Positions 17,965-24,702 of a stretch of 44,401 nucleotides of DNA are shown piece by piece. The stretch is from NCBI GenBank assembly GCA_943330915.2, contig CALQJO020000022.1:1-44401 (forward strand), given 5' to 3'. A program made the position numbers and the translations under genes. The notes under the pieces are model-generated. The model was given only the letters and a program-made list of their open reading frames with translations, made no database searches and had not been told where the DNA came from. The DNA is from Rhodoferax sp. OV413 (lineage in GTDB: Bacteria; Pseudomonadota; Gammaproteobacteria; Pseudomonadales; Pseudohongiellaceae). Position 1 is the first letter of the stretch; every line of letters begins with the position of its first letter.

Positions 17965-18008
17965 AGCACCTGCTTGGTGCGCCATGTTCATGTGGGCACC
18001 AGCATAGC
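17965..18008 (+). promoter_or_regulatory. NtrC-like palindrome and sigma54-like promoter upstream of the regulator
   Basis: GCACC-TGCTT-GGTGC (17966-17980) matches the core of the NtrC site TGCACC-N5-GGTGCA. Downstream, GGCAC at 17995-17999 is followed by GC at 18007-18008 with the required GG-N10-GC spacing of a sigma54 promoter (TGGGCAC-N5-TAGC), pointing to the regulator gene at 18205. GGTGC and the second GCACC (17996-18000) could also pair. The rest of the 384-bp divergent spacer (17821-18204), apart from the oxidase promoter, shows nothing else. Confidence 0.35.
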
Positions 18009-18204
18009 GCCAAAAAAGTATGCATCCTACCCGCTTACATCATAAAAATTACAAAAAAGCACTGGCCTCTATTTTGCATGCTCGATCATTACCTGAAGCG
18101 TCTGAACGGAGCGGTTTGCTGTTGACTGCGTCTGAACAAACCTCAACACGCTTGACCTTTGGCAGTGATTTTGGTTGCATGTCCTCAAACAAGAAGCCAG
18201 CAAT

Positions 18205-20337
18205 ATGACAAACCAATCAAATATTAAGCTCGACAACAGTCCGGTCACAATTGGTCAATGGATTGTCAGTCCGGCAACCTGCACGATCATCAAAAATGAC
18301 CGGGAGACCAAGATCACTCCACGCAGCATGGACGTGCTGCTTCTGCTCATCGAAAACGCAGGTACTGTTGTAAGTCCTGCGGATTTTCTGGATACCATCT
18401 GGCGCTCGCCCATTGCAACTGACCATGCCGTGCACAAGGCAATTGCTGAATTACGTAGCGCGTTGGAAGACGATGCTCATCACCCTGTGTACATTAAAAC
18501 AGTCCCCAAACGAGGCTACACGCTGATCGCGGAACTCAGTCGCAGTGTTGTGCGCGGAGATGTAAATGGCGCTTCAGATAAAACGGATGCGATGCAACCT
18601 GTTCCGATTGCACAGGCTCCTGACAGTCTCGGCCTAAAACCATTACCGCAATCGTTTTGGCGCCGTGGGCTTCTGGCAGCAGCACTGTCTGCGCTGGTTG
18701 TGATCGTTCCGCTGACATGGCGATCACCCGTTAATACGCCTGAGGCCGAAGGGGTGGTAAAGCTGGCGGTACTGCCTTTCGAATCGCGTGATTTTACTGA
18801 TGAGAATCAAATTCTTGCTGAAGGCATCAGAGACTCGCTGATACATGGGCTCTCCAAAATAGGTCACCTCCAGGTCTTGTCGGCGGCCAACGCTAGTCAC
18901 ATGACACCTGCTGGGACAGCCGCAGAAAGCGCAAACCTTTCTGAAGCGGATCATATTCTGCAAGGCAGTGTAATGATTGCTGACGGTAAGCTGCGTGTCA
19001 TCGTGCAGATGGCCAGGTCTGGCGATGGATTGAGTGAATATTCCGAACAGTTTGATCTGCCGATGAACGACATATTTGCTGTTCAGGATCAAATCGCCAG
19101 TAATGTGGTCAGTGCGCTCAGTATTTATCTGAACGATGCAGAGCGTTCGCAGATGCTGGATTGGGGTACCACCAATCCACTGGCCTACGAGCGATTTTTG
19201 CGCGGCGAGTTCTACAACAACCAGTTTAATCCGGCCGACTGGGAGCGCGCCATCAGTGATCATCAGGCGGCGATTGAGCTTGATCCCAATTTTATGAACG
19301 CCTATCACGGCCTTGCCACAGCAGCCAACAATCTGGCTGTGTACAGCGGGACTGAAAAAATCAACCAAATGTACGAGCTGGTGCTGGGGGTGCATCGTGA
19401 AGTATCCCGCATAGATCCAGACAGCTCTATCCTCGACTCGATTCACGCGATCAAGTTGCGGATGCAGGGCTCCAGTTACATCCAACAGGAAATCCAGCTT
19501 CGCGAGCAAATTTTGTCTGGCAACCCGCCTCAATTTGCCATGGCGCACTACGCCTTATTGTTGATTGGTGCGCGCATGTATAAAGAAGCAGCAGAATTTC
19601 TGAACCTGACGTCAGAGACCGGGCCCTATGAGATTTCACCAGACGAAGTGTGGAGTTACCGGATTAGTGTACTCACCCCTTCTGACGCTATTCTTGCCCG
19701 CAAGAACCAGCTGCAACAGCGACCATATCATGTCGGCTTCCTTGGCTCAGTGGCGGCAAACCTCGCCATGCTGGGTGATTTCAGGCAGGCTCATATTTAT
19801 CTTAATCAACAGCGTGAAGTGGATATCGAAGGTATTCTCGAGCATTACACCGAGATTACCATGAGTTTTCTGGCAGGTGATATACAGCCGGGATCTGCGC
19901 AGTTTTTTGCGGCGCTGCGGGAGCATCCGGATTTTTTTTACAATAACGGCATGTTGTCTTTTATGACCGGGGACATTGAGCGCGGCATCGAATACTGGCA
20001 GAACTTGCAACCGGAGCAGTTACGCAGGTTGTTTAATGTGACGCATGACGCTGAAAAATACTTCCCCGACCATGTGCTCGCCTCTGCAGATTATCAGCGG
20101 CTGCTTGAAGCCTTAGGTGCTGGCGTGAGTTGGCAACACCGATTGATGGAAGGTGTTATGCAAATGGAAGAGATAACGGGTGTTGCCTTGAGTCGCCAGT
20201 CCAGCGAAGCCTATGAACGCGGCGAATTAATGACTCAGAATAACCTCTGGTCCGAGCAGCAGTGGGCCGAATTTAACCATCACAAGACTCAGCGTACCAA
20301 CCAGGCATCAACGCTGAGTGCCAATCGGATTCACTGA
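18205..20337 (+). CDS. CadC-like membrane transcriptional regulator with TPR-type periplasmic domain
   Basis: A 710-residue one-component regulator. Residues about 14-110 form an OmpR-type winged helix (ITPRSMDVLLLLIENAG, the recognition region around DHAVHKAIAELR, and the wing YIKTVPKRGYTL). A single membrane helix follows at 154-172, then a FlgO-like domain (LAVLPFESRDFTDENQ, residues about 185-310) and a long helical region with tetratricopeptide-like repeats to the end. This layout senses a periplasmic signal and binds DNA from the membrane. ATG 18205 was taken over TTG 18175, as the longer form lacks a better ribosome site. It lies between the amine oxidase and the TonB receptor genes and is the obvious candidate to control both. 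Confidence 0.88.
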   Translation: MTNQSNIKLDNSPVTIGQWIVSPATCTIIKNDRETKITPRSMDVLLLLIENAGTVVSPADFLDTIWRSPIATDHAVHKAIAELRSALEDDAHHPVYIKTVPKRGYTLIAELSRSVVRGDVNGASDKTDAMQPVPIAQAPDSLGLKPLPQSFWRRGLLAAALSALVVIVPLTWRSPVNTPEAEGVVKLAVLPFESRDFTDENQILAEGIRDSLIHGLSKIGHLQVLSAANASHMTPAGTAAESANLSEADHILQGSVMIADGKLRVIVQMARSGDGLSEYSEQFDLPMNDIFAVQDQIASNVVSALSIYLNDAERSQMLDWGTTNPLAYERFLRGEFYNNQFNPADWERAISDHQAAIELDPNFMNAYHGLATAANNLAVYSGTEKINQMYELVLGVHREVSRIDPDSSILDSIHAIKLRMQGSSYIQQEIQLREQILSGNPPQFAMAHYALLLIGARMYKEAAEFLNLTSETGPYEISPDEVWSYRISVLTPSDAILARKNQLQQRPYHVGFLGSVAANLAMLGDFRQAHIYLNQQREVDIEGILEHYTEITMSFLAGDIQPGSAQFFAALREHPDFFYNNGMLSFMTGDIERGIEYWQNLQPEQLRRLFNVTHDAEKYFPDHVLASADYQRLLEALGAGVSWQHRLMEGVMQMEEITGVALSRQSSEAYERGELMTQNNLWSEQQWAEFNHHKTQRTNQASTLSANRIH

Positions 20338-20522
20338 CAGGTTGCTTTTCACGGCCTCCGCGATGACTTTTGGCCTTAAAAGCGACAATCATGTGCCAGA
20401 TCAAACCCTTACTATTCTAATCCCGTGCAAACTCGGTTATGCTCGCCTCAGTCATGCATAAACCGGGCATGGTGTAATACAAAAACGAACAGACCTCGCG
20501 TATTACCTGACCTTCAGGACTA

Positions 20523-20580
20523 TTTAGTAGGTATTAAGAAGGTTTCAGGGAGGACTTTGACGAGGCCATGTTCACATAAT
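20523..20580 (+). promoter_or_regulatory. Predicted activator-dependent promoter of the TonB receptor gene
   Basis: Boxes TTTAGTAGGT (20523-20532) and TTAAGAAGGT (20534-20543) repeat with an 11-bp period, a spacing typical of OmpR-type sites. AGGTTTC (20540-20546), 5 bp, GGACTT (20552-20557), a 17-bp spacer and CATAAT (20575-20580) follow, leaving a leader of about 97 nt. The same element and hexamer layout precede the amine oxidase gene. A small palindrome CCTGA-N3-TCAGG lies at 20506-20518. The remainder of the 346-bp spacer (20338-20683) shows no gene. Confidence 0.55.
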
Positions 20581-20683
20581 CGGGCTAGCCGTATAGCTGA
20601 GATTTTTAGAATACAGATAACAACGGCCAGCTCTTAATCGGTTCATGAACAAGACGCACTTACTACAGTAAAAGGATAAATCA

Positions 20684-23224
20684 ATGAATAGAACTCCAAA
20701 ACTCTGCACACTCTCGTCAGCACTCGTATTGCTCGGGTCTATGGCGGCAGTTGCTCCGGGTGCATACGCACAACAAGGCGGAGCCGCACCAGAGCTTGAA
20801 GAAGTTGTTGTTGTAGGTTCTCGCGCTGCGCCACGTACCGCGCTCGATTCTGCTGCACCAGTCGATGTCTTTTCAGCTCAGGACTTTCAGGATCAGGGTA
20901 CCTCTGATATCAACGATCTGATGCGTAACCTGGTACCAACGTTCAACGTACAGACTCAGGATATTAACGACGGTTCTTCTCTGGTTCGCCCAACCACCTT
21001 ACGTGGTCTGCCAGCTGACAACACACTGGTTCTGATCAACGGCAAGCGTCGTCACCGTTCAGCTGTCATCCAATACGGTCGTTCAGGCACTCACTTCCCC
21101 GATATTCAGATGATCCCAGCAGTTGCCTTGCAGCAAGTTGAAGTACTGCGAGACGGCGCATCTGCACAGTACGGCTCTGATGCGGTAGCCGGTGTATTCA
21201 ACTTCCGTCTGAAAGAAAACACTGAAGGTATTTCTCTGGAGTATAAAACCGGACAATACACACGTACCAAAGACGGCACCTTGCAGTATGTGGCTGGTAA
21301 CGTTGGCCTGCCACTTGGCGCTGATGGTTTTGCCAGTTTGAGCTTTGATGTCACCAACCAGATGAAGAGTGACCGCTCTGTTCAGCGTTTGGATGCACAG
21401 GCTATTATCAATGCTGGTAACAGAGCAGTACCTGTTCCCGCTCAGAAACAAGGCCTTCCTGATGTAGAAAACTTTAACCTGTTTATGAACACAGGTATTC
21501 AGCTGTCTGCCAACCAAGAGTTGTACTCCTTTGGCGGTTACAGTGAAAAGCGTAACGAGCTTGGATTCTTCTACCGTCCTGCCGAAAACCGCGCTGGCTT
21601 GTTCACTTCCGGTGCTAACCAGCTGATTCTGGACACCACGGCGAATGGCACAGGCAACTGCCCGCGCGTTCCACGCAGTGTTTACCCTAATGCAGGTAGC
21701 TCGCTGGAAGTACTGCGACAGGTCGGCGCAAACCCCAACTGCTTCAGTTTCCTTGAATGGTACCCGGGCGGATACACACCTGAGTTTGGTGGCGAGATTG
21801 TTGATTTTTCTAACGTGACCGGTGTCCGTGGTGAACTGTCTGACGGTACCCGTTATGACGTCAGTATCAACAACGGTTTCTCTGAAGTGGATTTCTTCAT
21901 CTACAACACCACTAACCCATCCATGGGTCCACAGTCCCCGACCTCATTCAGACCGGGCATGTACACTACGATTGAAAACAACCTCAACGTTGATTTTGTA
22001 AAACCCATTGAAGTTGATGGTTTTGCCGGCCCCTTGAGTTTCGCTTACGGTGCAGAGTGGCGCCGTGAAATATTCCAGGTTTCCAACCAGGATGAAGCGG
22101 CTTGGAGACCGGGCCCTTATGCACGTCAGGGCGCTAACATCGGTTCCGATGGCTTCCCCGGTTTCGGACCTTCTGCACAGGGTACCTGGGATCGCAAGAA
22201 CTGGGCGTTTTACGTAGACGTAGAAGCTGACGTGACTGAGAATCTGCTGCTGGGTGCTGCGGTTCGTCACGAAGACTTCTACAACACCTTTGGTGGAACT
22301 ACTGAAGGTAAACTGTCAGCCCGTTACCGTCTGACTGATACGATGAACATCCGTTCTACGTACAGCACTGGTTTCCGTGCCCCGTCTCCAGGACAGGCCA
22401 ATATCTCCAACATTCGTACTGGTACGAATGCTGGTATCACAGTCAACTTCGGACAGATTCCACCAACCAACCCGATTGCTGCTGAATTTGGTGGTCTGGA
22501 GCTGAAGCCGGAGACAGCAGAGAACTTCTCTATCGGTCTGGCATTGGAAGTGGGTGGAGTTGACCTGACAGTTGACTACTACAACATCAAGATGAAGGAT
22601 CGTATCCTGAACTCCAGCAACTTTATTCTGACGCCTGCCAAGGCAGCGCAGCTTGAAGCGTCGGGTGTTCTTGGGGCGTCTACAATCGCTGAGTTCTCCT
22701 ACTACACCAACGACATGAGCACCACTAACGAGGGCGTGGAAATTGTAGCGTCTTACACTCAGGATTGGGGTGACATCGGCCGTACCCAGTTTAACGGATC
22801 GTGGGCATACACGGATCAGACGCTTGACAGCTTCACACCTGCACTGCTGAACCGCGCTGCACAGCTTGGCTTGACAGACCAGATCCCAGCTAACCGTGGT
22901 AACTTCCGTGCCAACCACCTGATCGGTGACTGGCGCTTCACACTGCAGGCCAACTACTATGATAAATATCTGATGGTGCCGAACACTGCCAACCCAGCTT
23001 TTGATTACTGGGCGGAATCAGCGATTATTGGCAGTGGCGAAGTTGCCTATACTTGGAACGACAGCTACACCTTTATCATTGGGGCAGACAACATCGGCAA
23101 TACCTCACCTGAGCGTATTCGTCCGCAAGATATCGGATCAGGCACTTCCAATGCCTACCTGACGTCTTCAGGTTTCAGCCCGAATGGTCGCTTCCTGTAT
23201 GGCCGTGTGCAGGTCAGCTTCTGA
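20684..23224 (+). CDS. TonB-dependent outer-membrane receptor
   Basis: An 846-residue receptor. Signal peptide to about AYA-QQ (residue 30), then a TonB box-like stretch LEEVVVVGSR, the plug domain (TTLRGLPADNTLVLINGKRR; VEVLRDGASAQYGSDAVAGV) to about residue 185, and a 22-strand-type barrel ending in the aromatic YGRVQVSF, which suits BAM-mediated insertion. TonB receptors use proton-motive force to import scarce ligands into the periplasm. No siderophore-specific feature is evident, and the ligand is probably linked to the neighbouring periplasmic oxidase, cytochrome and RidA genes. A ribosome site AAAGGAT precedes the ATG. Its promoter region resembles that of the amine oxidase. A terminator follows at 23262. 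Confidence 0.93.
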   Translation: MNRTPKLCTLSSALVLLGSMAAVAPGAYAQQGGAAPELEEVVVVGSRAAPRTALDSAAPVDVFSAQDFQDQGTSDINDLMRNLVPTFNVQTQDINDGSSLVRPTTLRGLPADNTLVLINGKRRHRSAVIQYGRSGTHFPDIQMIPAVALQQVEVLRDGASAQYGSDAVAGVFNFRLKENTEGISLEYKTGQYTRTKDGTLQYVAGNVGLPLGADGFASLSFDVTNQMKSDRSVQRLDAQAIINAGNRAVPVPAQKQGLPDVENFNLFMNTGIQLSANQELYSFGGYSEKRNELGFFYRPAENRAGLFTSGANQLILDTTANGTGNCPRVPRSVYPNAGSSLEVLRQVGANPNCFSFLEWYPGGYTPEFGGEIVDFSNVTGVRGELSDGTRYDVSINNGFSEVDFFIYNTTNPSMGPQSPTSFRPGMYTTIENNLNVDFVKPIEVDGFAGPLSFAYGAEWRREIFQVSNQDEAAWRPGPYARQGANIGSDGFPGFGPSAQGTWDRKNWAFYVDVEADVTENLLLGAAVRHEDFYNTFGGTTEGKLSARYRLTDTMNIRSTYSTGFRAPSPGQANISNIRTGTNAGITVNFGQIPPTNPIAAEFGGLELKPETAENFSIGLALEVGGVDLTVDYYNIKMKDRILNSSNFILTPAKAAQLEASGVLGASTIAEFSYYTNDMSTTNEGVEIVASYTQDWGDIGRTQFNGSWAYTDQTLDSFTPALLNRAAQLGLTDQIPANRGNFRANHLIGDWRFTLQANYYDKYLMVPNTANPAFDYWAESAIIGSGEVAYTWNDSYTFIIGADNIGNTSPERIRPQDIGSGTSNAYLTSSGFSPNGRFLYGRVQVSF

Positions 23225-23261
23225 TTTGAGTAAGCACTCTTATTAGCAAGTGTAAGAACAG

Positions 23262-23292
23262 GAGGGGCGGAATTTATTTCGCCCCTCTTTTT
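23262..23292 (+). terminator. Rho-independent terminator after the TonB receptor
   Basis: An 11-bp stem (GAGGGGCG…CGCCCCTC, 23262-23272 with 23277-23287, one G-U pair) with a 4-nt loop is followed by five T. It separates the receptor from the cytochrome gene, unless read-through occurs. Confidence 0.9.
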
Positions 23293-23295
23293 AAC

Positions 23296-23327
23296 TGAAG
23301 TGCAAGTTAAGTGAAGTGCAAGTTAAG
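23296..23327. repeat. Two tandem copies of a 16-bp repeat
   Basis: TGAAGTGCAAGTTAAG occurs at 23296-23311 and 23312-23327, followed by a partial TTAAG. It sits directly after the receptor terminator and before the cytochrome gene; it could be slippage or an operator. Confidence 0.9.
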
Positions 23328-23375
23328 TTAAGTATTTAAATGCAGTTTTTTCGGTCTACATTAAAGGTTTTTTGT

Positions 23376-24002
23376 ATGAAACAAGCAGGGTTCTGGTTAA
23401 ATCTGGCGCTGGGTGCCGCTTTGTGTACTACAACACAGGCCGCAACCGTTGACGGCGTGGAAGTCAGTGACCGGTTCTGTCTGACTTGCCATGGCACTGA
23501 TGGCCAAGGCAATATTGGAATTGATGCCCCGCGCATAGCCGGGATGGAACGCTGGTATTTGCAGCGACAATTGGAAATCTTCAGGGATGGCCTGCGTGGC
23601 ACGCATCCGGAAGATCTTGTGGGTCAGGAGATGCAGCCGATGGCTGCGATACTCACCGACAACAGTATCCAGGATGTACTGAATTGGGTTGAAACCTGGG
23701 AATACAAACCCGCGGAGATTACATTAACGGGTGGCGACACGCAGCGTGGCAAAACGTTGTATCAGTCATGCGCTTCCTGCCATGGCGCCGACGGCGAAGG
23801 CAACGAAGTGATGAAAGCACCGGCCCTCAGAGGGCAGAACGACTTTTATCTTGTTAACCAACTGAAGAGTTTTAAAGCAGGCTGGCGTGGTTTTGACCCA
23901 CGCGATCAGCAGGGAACACAGATGCGCCTGATGGCACAAGCAATACCAGATGATCAGGCCATTACGGATATTGTCAGCTATATCAATACCTTAGGCCGTT
24001 GA
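23376..24002 (+). CDS. Periplasmic diheme cytochrome c (c4-like)
   Basis: A 208-residue protein with a Sec signal peptide (cleavage near TQA-AT, residue 22) and two homologous halves. Each half has a CxxCH haem site: Cys35-Leu-Thr-Cys38-His39 and Cys132-Ala-Ser-Cys135-His136. Each half also has a downstream Met pair (MQPMA, MRLMA) offering the sixth haem ligand. This is the cytochrome c4 plan, which carries electrons in the periplasm. ATG 23376 gives a clean signal peptide and has AAAGG upstream; ATG 23340 would add 12 residues. The RidA-like gene starts 41 bp downstream with a strong ribosome site, so they form an operon. It may accept electrons from the exported amine oxidase; that is inference. 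Confidence 0.9.
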   Translation: MKQAGFWLNLALGAALCTTTQAATVDGVEVSDRFCLTCHGTDGQGNIGIDAPRIAGMERWYLQRQLEIFRDGLRGTHPEDLVGQEMQPMAAILTDNSIQDVLNWVETWEYKPAEITLTGGDTQRGKTLYQSCASCHGADGEGNEVMKAPALRGQNDFYLVNQLKSFKAGWRGFDPRDQQGTQMRLMAQAIPDDQAITDIVSYINTLGR

Positions 24003-24043
24003 TAACAACTGCCTTTTTCATCAGATCTTTCAAGGAGAAAGCG

Positions 24044-24559
24044 ATGTCCCTATCCCCCGTAAAAAAGGTTATCACCGGCGCAGTTGTGGCGTGTGGTTTT
24101 GCGATGGCAGCTGCCAGCGTGAGTGCACAGGATGTGATTATTCATCCTAATGCAGGCACCTTTCCGATCGCCAACGCGGTTGAAGTAGGCCCAGGCGCTA
24201 CCATTGTTTTCCACAGCGGTGTGACACCGGCTGCGGCTAATCCTGACGCGCAGCGTGGCACTCCCGAGTATTATGGCGATACCAAAACTCAGGCCATCAG
24301 TGTGTTTGAGCGCATGCGCGCGGATCTGGAGCGTCACGGCCTGAGCATGGGTGATGTTGTCAAGATGACCGTGTTCCTGGTGGGCGACCCGGCCATGGGC
24401 GGCCAGATGGATTTTGATGGTTTTATGGAAGCTTACCGCATGTATTGGGGTACTGCTGAGCAGCCACGACTTCCCGCGCGTTCAACCGTGCAGGTTGCCG
24501 GTTTGGTGGGCCCGCTGATGTTTGTTGAAGTGGAAGTCATTACAGCAACAACACGCTAA
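24044..24559 (+). CDS. RidA-family protein with a signal peptide (periplasmic)
   Basis: A 171-residue protein: Sec signal peptide (KK n-region, cleavage at VSA-QD, residue 28) followed by a complete RidA/YjgF domain. The substrate Arg is present (Arg146 in LPARSTVQVAGL) and acidic Glu residues follow in VEVEVI. RidA hydrolyses reactive enamine/imine intermediates, for example from amino-acid oxidation, and is normally cytosolic; an exported form is unusual. AAGGAG lies 6 bp upstream of the ATG. An in-frame TTG at 23999 overlaps the cytochrome stop and is not favoured. Placed after a periplasmic cytochrome and near an exported amine oxidase, it could clear the imine products made there. A strong terminator follows. 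Confidence 0.9.
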   Translation: MSLSPVKKVITGAVVACGFAMAAASVSAQDVIIHPNAGTFPIANAVEVGPGATIVFHSGVTPAAANPDAQRGTPEYYGDTKTQAISVFERMRADLERHGLSMGDVVKMTVFLVGDPAMGGQMDFDGFMEAYRMYWGTAEQPRLPARSTVQVAGLVGPLMFVEVEVITATTR

Positions 24560-24627
24560 GCCTTGCTGGCAGAAAGTGGGCGGCCTGCCCTCTTGTGTTC
24601 TGTTGTGAAGTAAGAGTTTTACAGCAA

Positions 24628-24668
24628 AAAAAGGCCCGGTTCAGTGATGAACCGGGCCTTTTTATTTT
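24628..24668. terminator. Bidirectional terminator between ridA-like gene and second TonB receptor
   Basis: A 16-bp perfect stem (24628-24643 with 24648-24663), arms AAAAAGGCCCGGTTCA and its complement, with GTGA loop; T-rich on both strands, so it serves both convergent genes. Confidence 0.95.
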
Positions 24669-24702
24669 TAAATTCCCGCCACAATTGCAGCGGGATTTGT
24701 CA

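Noticed and set aside
18724-19548. A 274-codon minus-strand ORF inside the CadC-like regulator gene
   Set aside because: It is an antisense shadow of a confidently assigned coding region and shows no motif.
20425-20637. A 70-codon plus-strand ORF in the spacer before the first TonB receptor
   Set aside because: GTG start with no ribosome site, basic and Cys-rich random-looking composition, and it covers the predicted promoter.
23296-23327. The 16-bp tandem duplicate as a possible CRISPR or attachment site
   Set aside because: Only two adjacent copies without spacers and no cas, integrase or tRNA gene nearby.
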